From assembly GCA_902524545.1 (NCBI GenBank), contig CABZDW010000001.1, forward strand, positions 1-64,000: a DNA stretch of 64,000 bases, in the 5' to 3' direction. Positions 54,905-63,341 of the stretch are shown piece after piece; position 1 is the first letter of the stretch; the number at the start of each line of letters is the position of its first letter. The stretch comes from an uncultured Pelagibacteraceae bacterium (GTDB lineage: Bacteria > Pseudomonadota > Alphaproteobacteria > Pelagibacterales > Pelagibacteraceae). Position numbers and translations under genes: made by a program. The notes below the pieces were generated by a model. The model was not told the DNA's origin, searched no databases, and saw nothing but the letters and a program-made list of their open reading frames with translations.

Positions 54905-57349
54905 ATGGAAAAAAAACTTCCAACTAGTACCAAAGTTATTATTATAGGAGGTGGCGTAGTAGGTTGCTCGGTAGCTTACCATTTAGCTAAATTTGGATGG
55001 AAAGATACAATTCTTCTAGAAAGAGATCAGCTCACATCGGGTACAACTTGGCATGCAGCAGGATTAGTTAGTCAATTAGGTCCCTCCGCAGCAATTACTA
55101 AAATTAGAAAATATACTTTAGATCTTTATAAAGAACTTGAGAAGAAAGTTGATCATTCTGCTGGACTTAGATTGAACGGCGCACTTTCAATTGCTGAAAA
55201 CAAAGGCAGATGGCAAGAACTTCAAAGACAAGCAACAACTGCACAGCTCTTTGATGTAGATGTAAGAATTTTAGATAAGGATCAAATTAAAAAAAATTAT
55301 CCAATTGTAAATACTGATGAAGTTTTAGGAGGTATTTTAATGCCAGGCGATGGTGCTGCAGATCCATCAGGCGTAACTCATATGTTGGCAAAAGCAGCTA
55401 GATTAGAAGGTGCAAAGATTTTTGAAAAATCTCCTGTAGATGAAATTTTAACTAAAAACGGAAAAATTTCTGGAGTAAAAGTAAACGGGCAAAAAATTGA
55501 TTGTGAATATATTGTTTTAGCATCTGGAATGTGGTCACGCCAAATTGGAGAAAAAGCTGGAGTAAGTATTCCTCTTTATCCCGCAGAACACTTTTACATT
55601 GTTACTGAACCAATTGAAAATCTCTCAAAAACTTTACCTGTAATAAGAGATTTTGATAATAGAACTTATATAAAAGAGGATGCTGGAAAAATATTAGTGG
55701 GAATTTTTGAGTCAAAATCTATTCCAGCATGGAATAAAATCAATAAAGTTCCAGAGGATTTTTCTTTTGGAGAATTTCAGGAAAATTTTGAGCATTTTGA
55801 ACCGTATTTAGCAACCGCAATTAAAAGATTTCCAGTTTTAGAAACAGCAGGAATTAGAAAATTTTTTTCAGGCCCTGAATCATTTACTCCAGATACTAAT
55901 ACATTACTGGGAGAAGTGCCTGAAGTGAAAAACTTTTTTGTATCTTGTGGATTAAATAGTATTGGAATAGGAAGTGGTGGAGGTGTCGGTAAAGTTACAG
56001 CCGAATGGTTAATCAACGGACATGTTAATGAAGATATTTTCTGTTACGATATTAAAAGATTCCAAAAATTTCACTCTGAGCTTGGTTTCATTAAAAAAAG
56101 AATTACTGAGTCATTAGGGGATTTATATGGAATGCATTGGCCTTATAAACAACACAACACTTCTAGAAATATAAAAATACTGCCATATCATGATGAATTA
56201 AAAAGTTTTGGTGCTTGTTTTGGCGTTGCCGGTGGATACGAAAGACCAATGTGGTTTGCTTTAGATGGAGAAAAAACAGAATACGAATATAGTTATAATT
56301 ATCAAAATTGGTACCCTTCAGCAGAATATGAAACAAGTAATACTATTAATAATGTTGGCTTATTTGATTTAACTCCTTTTTCAAAATTTGAGATAAGATC
56401 TAGTAAAGCTCACGAGGAATTACAAAAAATTTGTACAGCTAATATTAAAAATGAGTTAGGTAAATGTGTTTATACACATATGTTAAATCCTGATGGTGGT
56501 ATTGAAGCAGATTTAACTGTTGTTTGTTTAAATAAAGATCACTTTAGAATAATAAGCTCTGCAGCAACACGAGAGAGAGATAAATTTCATATAAAAAAAT
56601 ACCTTTCTAAAGATATAGAATTAAAAGATGTGACAGACAATTTATGTGTGCTCGGTTTGTTTGGCCCAAAATGTAGAGATTTAATGAAAACCTTAAGCAC
56701 AGACAATTTTGAAAATGATCAATTTAAATTTGGAACTGCAAGATTTATTTTAGTTGATGGGATTAAAATCTGGGCACAAAGATTATCTTATGTGGGTGAA
56801 CTTGGTTATGAGCTTTATGTTGAACTTAAAGATGCAAAAAAAATATACGAATTAATCATAAAAAAAGGTAAAGAATTTAACCTTAGTAACTGTGGTATGC
56901 ATGCAATGGATATTATGCGAATGGAAAGTGGTTTTTTACATTGGGGCCATGATATTTCTCCTGAAGAAAATCAATTTCAAGCAGGATTATCTTTTACAAT
57001 CAGCTCAAAAAAAGAAGTTGATTTTATAGGCAAACAAGCGCTTGAAAAAATTAAACAAGACAAAGTTAAAACTAGATTTTCAATGTTTACTTTAAAAAAA
57101 AGTGAACCAGGAAAACCATTATTACTCCATGACGAACCGATTTATGAGGGTGAAAAAATTATAGGAAGATCTACATCTGGAAATTATTCATTTAATTTCA
57201 AAAAAAATTTAGTATTTGGGTATATTCATAATAATTTTTCTAATGAAGAACTCCGTAATAAAAATTTATATATTGAAGTAGAAAAAAAGAAATATCCTAT
57301 AGAATTAATAAGCAAACCTTTAAAACAAACAAATTTTAAAAATAATTAG
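54905..57349 (+). CDS. Dimethylglycine/sarcosine-dehydrogenase-like FAD enzyme with GcvT domain
   Basis: 814 residues. The N-terminal DAO domain has the FAD motif GGGVVGCSVAYHLAKFG (near 15) and SGTTWHAAGLV, whose histidine normally binds FAD covalently. The C-terminal half is a GcvT-like folate domain (LFDLTPFSKFEIRS, then MHAMDIMRMESGFLHWGHD). It demethylates an N-methyl amine to tetrahydrofolate. Four bases after ald, so in the aminotransferase-ald operon. Confidence 0.92.
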   Translation: MEKKLPTSTKVIIIGGGVVGCSVAYHLAKFGWKDTILLERDQLTSGTTWHAAGLVSQLGPSAAITKIRKYTLDLYKELEKKVDHSAGLRLNGALSIAENKGRWQELQRQATTAQLFDVDVRILDKDQIKKNYPIVNTDEVLGGILMPGDGAADPSGVTHMLAKAARLEGAKIFEKSPVDEILTKNGKISGVKVNGQKIDCEYIVLASGMWSRQIGEKAGVSIPLYPAEHFYIVTEPIENLSKTLPVIRDFDNRTYIKEDAGKILVGIFESKSIPAWNKINKVPEDFSFGEFQENFEHFEPYLATAIKRFPVLETAGIRKFFSGPESFTPDTNTLLGEVPEVKNFFVSCGLNSIGIGSGGGVGKVTAEWLINGHVNEDIFCYDIKRFQKFHSELGFIKKRITESLGDLYGMHWPYKQHNTSRNIKILPYHDELKSFGACFGVAGGYERPMWFALDGEKTEYEYSYNYQNWYPSAEYETSNTINNVGLFDLTPFSKFEIRSSKAHEELQKICTANIKNELGKCVYTHMLNPDGGIEADLTVVCLNKDHFRIISSAATRERDKFHIKKYLSKDIELKDVTDNLCVLGLFGPKCRDLMKTLSTDNFENDQFKFGTARFILVDGIKIWAQRLSYVGELGYELYVELKDAKKIYELIIKKGKEFNLSNCGMHAMDIMRMESGFLHWGHDISPEENQFQAGLSFTISSKKEVDFIGKQALEKIKQDKVKTRFSMFTLKKSEPGKPLLLHDEPIYEGEKIIGRSTSGNYSFNFKKNLVFGYIHNNFSNEELRNKNLYIEVEKKKYPIELISKPLKQTNFKNN

Positions 57350-58197
57350 ACTTTATTTTTAATAAAAAAAACAAATATAAAACCAGTAATATACATAATT
57401 ATAGCATATGCAGCTGTTGGAGTTATATAGATTATATCTGTGCCGAATATTTGTGTAGAAACAAAAATGGCCAAAGTACCATTTTGTAACCCACATTCCA
57501 AAGCAATACACTTTTGCTGTTTTACTCCTGAGACAAAAGTTTTACCAAGATAATATGCTATCATCATCATTGTTACATTTAAGGTTAAAGTAATTAAACC
57601 TGCTTTTAATAGAAAATTTATAAAACTTTCTCTTTCTTCGTAAAATGCAGCTATAAAAAAAATGATAAATAAAAACAAATTAAGTTTTTCAAATATATGA
57701 ATTTTTGAATTAACAAAATTTTCAGCAAATTTTCTTATAATCATTCCCAAGATAACTGGCACGGTTACAACTGTAAACATTTTTAGTGCTATACCAGTCA
57801 TTGAAATATTTTGAGAAATACTTGTTATTCCAAATAAATCAGCAGATATAAAAATTATAAGAGGAACTGTAATGATGCTGATTAAACTAATAACAGCTGT
57901 TAAAGAAATGGACAAAGCAACATCTCCATTTGCAAACTTAGTTAATATATTTGATGTTACTCCTCCTGGTGCAGCAGCAATAATCATTACTCCAATCGCT
58001 ATTTCTGGGGTTATTTTTAAAATGACAATTAGTGAATAAGCAACAAATGGAAGGATAATTAATTGAGAAAAAAAACCTATAAAAAAATCTTTTGGGGTTT
58101 TTAATATTCTTGTAAAATCTTCAATTTCTAATCCCAAACCTAAACCCAACATTATTAATGCAAGTATGATAGGTGCTATTTTTGTTACTACTTCCAT
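57346..58197 (-). CDS. Bile acid:sodium symporter (BASS) family transporter
   Basis: 283 residues, about nine or ten membrane helices. LALIMLGLGLGLEIEDF (14-30), MIIAAAPGGVTSNILTKFANGDVALSIS (near 72-99) and EC-containing ALECGLQNGTLAIFVS (near 228) carry the polar Na+/substrate sites of the family. Convergent with the DMGDH-like gene. The substrate is unknown; an organic anion is expected. Confidence 0.92.
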   Translation of the reverse strand: MEVVTKIAPIILALIMLGLGLGLEIEDFTRILKTPKDFFIGFFSQLIILPFVAYSLIVILKITPEIAIGVMIIAAAPGGVTSNILTKFANGDVALSISLTAVISLISIITVPLIIFISADLFGITSISQNISMTGIALKMFTVVTVPVILGMIIRKFAENFVNSKIHIFEKLNLFLFIIFFIAAFYEERESFINFLLKAGLITLTLNVTMMMIAYYLGKTFVSGVKQQKCIALECGLQNGTLAIFVSTQIFGTDIIYITPTAAYAIIMYITGFIFVFFIKNKV

Positions 58198-58263
58198 TTT
58201 TTACCTAGATGAAATTAATAAATTTTAAATATTATATATGTAAAGATTATGAAAAAAAAGTTT

Positions 58264-59241
58264 TTATAAAATCGTAAGAAGATTTAAAATTTTACGTATA
58301 AACTTTGCTTTAAACCAAAAAACCTCTGTTTGATAGGGTAAAATTTTTTTAAAATTCATTGAAGATAAAACATATTGTTTTTTTGAATTTATCTTAACCA
58401 AATCTTCTTTTAACAAGTATTGGCATTTTCTAATAACTGTTGCCCGAGGGATACTTGTCATATCTGAAATTGACATTGCACTTATACCAGCATTTGATCC
58501 TAGATTATTAAAAAGAACATTGTTTGTTTTGAAGAAGTTTAAAGTTGTTTTACTATTATTTGTGTCTAATTGTTTTGAAACATTTAAAACTTGGTTCATT
58601 GCAACTGTTCCCCAAATATGAAAAGTTGTTAAATCTTTCATAAACTTATGGTATCCAATAACTAAAGGTATTTGCATTCTGTAAAACCATCTCCAACATA
58701 AGGTAAATCTTTTTTTTATAATATTTTCAATTGTTTTTTGATCAAGTTTTTTGGAATAAACTCTATTTTTGTTTAAAGCTTTTGAAACTAAATAAATATA
58801 TTTTGATGAAAATTTAATTTGGGTTTCTGGTTTTACGATATTGAATGCTTTTCTATCAATTATGATTTTTTTCTTGTTACGTGTTATAACTCCCTCATTT
58901 TCAAGTTCTAAAACCTTTCTCCTAACTGTTTCTTTTGGCAAATCCAATTTTTGACAAAGTTCTATAATACTGAACTTTTCAATTTCTAGATACGATTTTG
59001 AGTAATATTCATCATAGTCATACTGAATATTCATTTGGTCATAAAACTGTAAAGTCTTTTCAATTAAAGAAATTATTATCATGTGTTTATAATGATCATT
59101 AAATGACTCATAAACATTGTTCATCCAATTCCATTGATGAGATATCCAATCTTTACTCAGATCAGAGTAATTGGACATAATTATATTATATACTTTTTCA
59201 TCAGTTAGAGTTTTGGAAAAATCTATTTCTTGTATATTCAT
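58264..59241 (-). CDS. Regulator-like protein with two winged-helix motifs
   Basis: 325 residues from ATG 59241; an in-frame TTG 60 bases further up is also possible. One helix-turn-helix is FSIIELCQKLDLPKETVRRKVLELENEG (about residues 90-117) and the other is ISAMSISDMTSIPRATVIRKCQYLLKEDLV (about 250-280), each followed by a wing-like hairpin. Two complete wHTH units in one chain are unusual. Repeats of AAATTGAAC type lie in its upstream gap. No known family name. Confidence 0.75.
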   Translation of the reverse strand: MNIQEIDFSKTLTDEKVYNIIMSNYSDLSKDWISHQWNWMNNVYESFNDHYKHMIIISLIEKTLQFYDQMNIQYDYDEYYSKSYLEIEKFSIIELCQKLDLPKETVRRKVLELENEGVITRNKKKIIIDRKAFNIVKPETQIKFSSKYIYLVSKALNKNRVYSKKLDQKTIENIIKKRFTLCWRWFYRMQIPLVIGYHKFMKDLTTFHIWGTVAMNQVLNVSKQLDTNNSKTTLNFFKTNNVLFNNLGSNAGISAMSISDMTSIPRATVIRKCQYLLKEDLVKINSKKQYVLSSMNFKKILPYQTEVFWFKAKFIRKILNLLTIL

Positions 59242-59268
59242 AATCGAAATTTTAACCAATAGAGACCC

Positions 59269-59332
59269 AAATTGAACAGTTGTCAAATAATTTGCGACCA
59301 ATTTGAACTTTTTTTAAATTGTTCGTACGCAA
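59269..59332. promoter_or_regulatory. Repeated AATTTGAAC-type sites between regulator and micro-protein genes
   Basis: Three related elements lie within the gap: AAATTGAAC (about 59269), CAATTTGAAC (about 59299) and an inverted AAATTGTTCG (about 59316), with TTGCG and CGCAA flanking the last two. The arrangement suits an operator for the divergent winged-helix protein, but AT-rich composition makes chance repeats possible. Confidence 0.35.
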
Positions 59333-59352
59333 AAGAAATGGTTTAATAAATT

Positions 59353-59583
59353 ATGAATTATAAAGGCTTTACGGATGATAGCGATAAAATTGAAACTTCA
59401 AATGATATTAATGTTTCTGAAAAGCCTTCAAATTCAGAAAAAATTAATTCTGGCAGAGTTGACATTAATGTCTTGAAGTCAAAATTAGAAGCTCAACAAG
59501 GTAAAGAGCTTAGAAAAAATATTTTTATTTTTTTATTTTGCGTTCTACTACTAGGTTCAATTGGAATATTTCTATCTTTATAA
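59353..59583 (+). CDS. Tail-anchored micro-protein with GRVDINVL motif
   Basis: 76 residues: an acidic/polar N-terminus (DSDKIETSND, EKPSNSEK), the SGRVDINVLKSKLEAQQGKE block near 37-56, and a C-terminal membrane helix (about 57-75, IFIFLFCVLLLGSIGIFLSL). The block recurs in the next gene, so the two are probable paralogs. No known family. Confidence 0.7.
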   Translation: MNYKGFTDDSDKIETSNDINVSEKPSNSEKINSGRVDINVLKSKLEAQQGKELRKNIFIFLFCVLLLGSIGIFLSL

Positions 59584-59624
59584 TTTTATTTGCAAATGAA
59601 CTCAAACGATGGTTTACTAATTAG

Positions 59625-59834
59625 ATGAAAAATTTAACTAACACGCTTAAACAAAAGCTGGCTTCAAAATATACTGTTTCTGATAGTCCACACTCTTATT
59701 CTAGAAGGACAGATATCAATGTACTCTTAAACAGGGTAAAATCTGATAAAAAACAAGAGATTAAAAAAAAGTTTTATTTTTCTGCAGTAGCCTCTACAGG
59801 TTTGATTTTATTTGGACTAGTTATTTTTAGCTAA
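59625..59834 (+). CDS. Tail-anchored micro-protein with SRRTDINVL motif (paralog)
   Basis: 69 residues: a basic N-terminus, SRRTDINVLLNRVKSDKKQE (near 26-45) and a C-terminal membrane helix (about 50-68). It shares R-x-DINVL with the previous gene, 41 bases upstream, and the same order of segments. No known family. Confidence 0.7.
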   Translation: MKNLTNTLKQKLASKYTVSDSPHSYSRRTDINVLLNRVKSDKKQEIKKKFYFSAVASTGLILFGLVIFS

Positions 59835-59925
59835 AACAAGTCAATAATACTAAATTAACATAAATTAAATGATTTATTATTATTGAATCAAATTTAATAA
59901 ATATTATAAATCAACAAAGTCAAAA

Positions 59926-60002
59926 GGCGGGGTAGCTCAGTTGGTTAGAGCGCGGGACTCATAAGCCCGAGGTCAGTGGTTCGATCCCACTTCCCGCTAC
60001 CA
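59926..60002 (+). tRNA. tRNA with CAT anticodon (probably elongator Met)
   Basis: A full cloverleaf is readable: acceptor GGCGGGG with TCCCGCT, D arm GCTC/GAGC, anticodon loop CTCATAA with CAT, T arm AGTGG-TTCGATC-CCACT, and encoded CCA at 60000-60002. The first stem pair is G-T and the top of the anticodon stem has an A-G mismatch (31/39). It may be elongator Met or Ile2 (lysidine); elongator is preferred from overall resemblance. Two bases separate it from the convergent gene. Confidence 0.92.
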
Positions 60003-60004
60003 AT

Positions 60005-61447
60005 TTAGTCCTGTTTCATAATCGATTTTAAATTAATACTATTAAAAGATTTTTCGCTTGTTATTTGATAATCAAGAAACTTTGATGGTAATTCACAGTC
60101 AAAACCATTTAAATCATTTAAACAAATTATCCAATACTTATCGGAATATTTTTCTTGATCCAGAGTTAAATAGTTAAAATATTGAATATTCAAATTTTCA
60201 ATCTTAGAATAATTATTTAAGTAATTTTCAAAAGAATTTGAAATTTCTTTTTTTGATAAATATGTTTTTTCCAAATTTAATGTGACGTAAGTATTAGATG
60301 ATTCATTTATTCTTAATAATACCGATTTCAAATCAGGTTTATGCACAGGTCTTTCTTTAATGAATTGTTTAAATGTCGTTTCAGTAAAAAAATTACCTAT
60401 AGTAAATATTATTAACACTGAACAAAAAAATAGTCTTATTTTTTTTGATTTAATTTTATCTATTAGAATTACCATTAGCAAAACTATAATAAAAACTAAG
60501 TAAATTAAATATCTATCAACTACTGCTGGACTTATTAAGTAAGAGTAAATTATTGGTATTAAATAAGAAAAAAATAAAGAAATTAATAAAAATATTTCAA
60601 AATTTGATTCAAATAAAATATTCTTAATATATCTAAATAATAAAAAGAGAAACATTAAAAGATAAACACCACCTACCAATCTTGATCCAAAAAATTTTGA
60701 AAAGAAAAAATTTGTAAAAAATTTCCAGTCTATATTTTCAATCCAAATTGGTTGGTGTGTTGTATTTAAAATAAAAAAAATTACGAATAAAATTGAAAAA
60801 CAATTAATTATTATCAGGATACTAAGTAATCTTGTATCAAAATTTTTTTTTTTATTAAAAAAATATTCATAAATAAAAAAAATATTATATGAAAAAATTA
60901 TAATTAATGAAAAAGGATGGGTAAATATTAACAAAATACTTGTTATTAAAAAAAGACAAAATTTCAAATTTGATAAAGAATTTCTAAAATTTATTACTTT
61001 ATAAAAATAATAAACGTTAATTATAAAAACAAATAGATACCATGAGTACAACCTAAGCTCTTGAGAATATTTTATTAAATAAATATTAAATGCAAGTAGG
61101 ATAAATAGCAGAAGTGTTGATTTTCCTTTTAAAGTTTTTGTATAAAAATATATTAAAAAAAAGATAGATAAAGAATTTAATATTGATGGAAGGTATCTTG
61201 CTATTAAGGGGTCATATCCAAAAATTTGAAAATAGTTTCTTAAAATTAGATTAAATAAAAAAGGAGAATTTTCTAAAGTTTTATGTCTATAATAAAATTC
61301 ATCTAGTGTAATAGAAGGTTCAGATACGTAAAAACTTATAATTTCATCGATCCAAAAATCATCATAATTTATGTTATATAACCTGAATAGAATTGTTATA
61401 AATATTAACGTTGAATAATATACAAGATTTAAATTAATCTTATTCAT
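60005..61447 (-). CDS. GT-C fold glycosyltransferase-like membrane protein (GT39/ArnT type)
   Basis: 480 residues, about ten membrane helices. FWIDEI near residue 32 is the acidic loop of GT-C enzymes, followed by ENSPFLFNLILRNYFQIFGYDPLIARYLPSILNS, typical of the PMT/ArnT superfamily. It probably transfers a lipid-linked sugar in envelope synthesis. Very rich in Ile, Phe, Asn and Lys. Its 3' end faces the tRNA. Confidence 0.82.
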   Translation of the reverse strand: MNKINLNLVYYSTLIFITILFRLYNINYDDFWIDEIISFYVSEPSITLDEFYYRHKTLENSPFLFNLILRNYFQIFGYDPLIARYLPSILNSLSIFFLIYFYTKTLKGKSTLLLFILLAFNIYLIKYSQELRLYSWYLFVFIINVYYFYKVINFRNSLSNLKFCLFLITSILLIFTHPFSLIIIFSYNIFFIYEYFFNKKKNFDTRLLSILIIINCFSILFVIFFILNTTHQPIWIENIDWKFFTNFFFSKFFGSRLVGGVYLLMFLFLLFRYIKNILFESNFEIFLLISLFFSYLIPIIYSYLISPAVVDRYLIYLVFIIVLLMVILIDKIKSKKIRLFFCSVLIIFTIGNFFTETTFKQFIKERPVHKPDLKSVLLRINESSNTYVTLNLEKTYLSKKEISNSFENYLNNYSKIENLNIQYFNYLTLDQEKYSDKYWIICLNDLNGFDCELPSKFLDYQITSEKSFNSINLKSIMKQD

Positions 61448-61477
61448 AATGATTGGTTTAATACAGATAATGAAATT

Positions 61478-62491
61478 GTGAAATCAAAAATTTTAATTAC
61501 AGGTTCCCAAGGATTTATTGGAAAAATATTAGTCAATAAATTAAAAAAAAGCGAAAAATTAGTATTAATTGATAAAAAAAAAAATTTATCAAATCAAAAA
61601 AATTTCTATCAAATTAATCTATTTAATCTAGATGAACTTGAAAAAATATTTAAAAAAAATAAAATTAATACAATTATACATCTAGCTTCAGAAATTTTTG
61701 ATGATGATAAAAATGTATATAATTATAATGTAACAACATCGAAAAATTTAATTTTAATGGGGCAGAAATATAAGATCAAAAACTTTATATTTACATCAAC
61801 CTTCTCAATTTTTGAGAAAAATTACATCAAACCTATACTGGAAAATGAGTCCCCAAGTGCCAAAAATTTATATGGTAAATCAAAATATAAAGTAGAGAAA
61901 ATAATAAGAAGATCAAATTTGAAAAATTATACTATTTTAAGGGTACCCATAGTGGTTGGTAAATCTAGGAGTCATAGAATGGGAATTCTTTTTGAAATGA
62001 TTAGAAATAATTTTCCATTATTCCTTATTGGCAATGGAAATAACAGAATTCAATTTATTCAAGTTGATGACTTATGTTTAATTATTAAAAAATGTTTAAG
62101 CCTTAAAAAAAAAGATATATTTAATGTTGGAACAAAAAAATCCTTTACTTTCAAAGAAAATTTATTGCATATAATAAAAAATTCTAAATCTAAGTCAAAA
62201 ATTTTTAATATAAACTATTATTTAGGAAGTTTTGCTTTAAATTTGTTAATTTTTTTAAAGCTAATTGATATAAATTATTATCACAAAGCATTACTTACAA
62301 AAAATATAGTTCTGAACACAAAAAAAGTTTTTAAGACTCTGAAATTAAATTTTGATAGTTCCAGTAAAGACATACTTTTAGAAAATTATAATTATTATGT
62401 GAAAAATTTAGAAAGAATAAGTAAAATTAAGTCTGGATCAGATAAAAAACCAAATTTAAAAATTCTAAATATCTTTAGATTAATCTCTTGA
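61478..62491 (+). CDS. NAD-dependent epimerase/dehydratase (extended SDR)
   Basis: 337 residues. GTG start; the Rossmann motif ITGSQGFIGKI (residues 7-17), HLASEIFDD, and the active-site YGKSKYKVEKI (Tyr-x-x-x-Lys near 130) with TSTFSIFE upstream. It acts on a nucleotide sugar, like the UDP-glucose-4-epimerase relatives. Its end overlaps rfbA by 17 bases, convergent. Divergent from the GT-C gene. Confidence 0.88.
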   Translation: MKSKILITGSQGFIGKILVNKLKKSEKLVLIDKKKNLSNQKNFYQINLFNLDELEKIFKKNKINTIIHLASEIFDDDKNVYNYNVTTSKNLILMGQKYKIKNFIFTSTFSIFEKNYIKPILENESPSAKNLYGKSKYKVEKIIRRSNLKNYTILRVPIVVGKSRSHRMGILFEMIRNNFPLFLIGNGNNRIQFIQVDDLCLIIKKCLSLKKKDIFNVGTKKSFTFKENLLHIIKNSKSKSKIFNINYYLGSFALNLLIFLKLIDINYYHKALLTKNIVLNTKKVFKTLKLNFDSSSKDILLENYNYYVKNLERISKIKSGSDKKPNLKILNIFRLIS

Positions 62492-63341
62492 GATAAGATG
62501 AATATTCACAATTACCATAAAATTTTATAGAGTCTTTAATATTTTTTTTATTAATCCATTTGTTGTTAAACGAAATTTCTTCTAAACAGGCTATCTTTAA
62601 ACCTTGTCGATTTTCAATAGCAGATACAAATGCTGATGTTTTATAAAAATCTTTGATAGAACCTGTGTCTAACCAGGCTCCGCCTCTCCCAATGATATCT
62701 GCACTTAATTGTTTTTTAGATTTATAAAAATTTAATAAATCAACAATTTCTATCTCACCTCTTTTTGATGGCTTTAGTTTTTTTGCTAATTCAATCACTT
62801 TATTGTCAAAAAAGTATAATCCTGTTATCGCTAAATCTGATACGAATTTTTTAGGTTTTTCTCTGATCAACAAAATTTTATTTTTTTTATCTACTTTAGC
62901 TACACCAAATCCTTCAGGGTGCTGAACTTTATGTAAAATAATTCTTGCACCTTTTTTTAATTTAGTATTTTCCAGGAGTTTTGAAGTAAGATTTTGACCA
63001 TAAAAAAAATTATCTCCTAAAATCATTGCTACGTTATCTTTGCCAATAAATTTTTCCCCAATTATAAATGCATCAGGTAATCCTCTAGGTTTATCTTGCT
63101 CCAGGTAAGTTATTTTTATTCCTAAATTATCCCCATTTGGAATAAGTTTTTTATATTGATATAATTGTCCTTTATTAACAATTATTAAAATATCTTTTAT
63201 TCCTGCGAGCATTAAGATTGATAATGGATAAAAAATTAATGGTTTATCGTAAATTGGAAGAAGTTGCTTATTAACTGCTTTAGTTAAAGGACTCATTCTT
63301 GTGCCTTTCCCACCTGCTAAAATAATTCCTTTTTTAATCAT
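62475..63341 (-). CDS. rfbA: Glucose-1-phosphate thymidylyltransferase
   Basis: 288 residues. GIILAGGKGTRMSPLTKAVNKQLLPIYDKPLIFYP (5-39) is the nucleotide-binding signature, followed by LGDNFFYGQ (near 108), HPEGFGVAKVD and AWLDTGSIKDF (near 223). It makes dTDP-glucose, first step toward dTDP-rhamnose and related sugars. ATGA overlap with rfbB upstream. Confidence 0.95.
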   Translation of the reverse strand: MIKKGIILAGGKGTRMSPLTKAVNKQLLPIYDKPLIFYPLSILMLAGIKDILIIVNKGQLYQYKKLIPNGDNLGIKITYLEQDKPRGLPDAFIIGEKFIGKDNVAMILGDNFFYGQNLTSKLLENTKLKKGARIILHKVQHPEGFGVAKVDKKNKILLIREKPKKFVSDLAITGLYFFDNKVIELAKKLKPSKRGEIEIVDLLNFYKSKKQLSADIIGRGGAWLDTGSIKDFYKTSAFVSAIENRQGLKIACLEEISFNNKWINKKNIKDSIKFYGNCEYSSYLKRLI

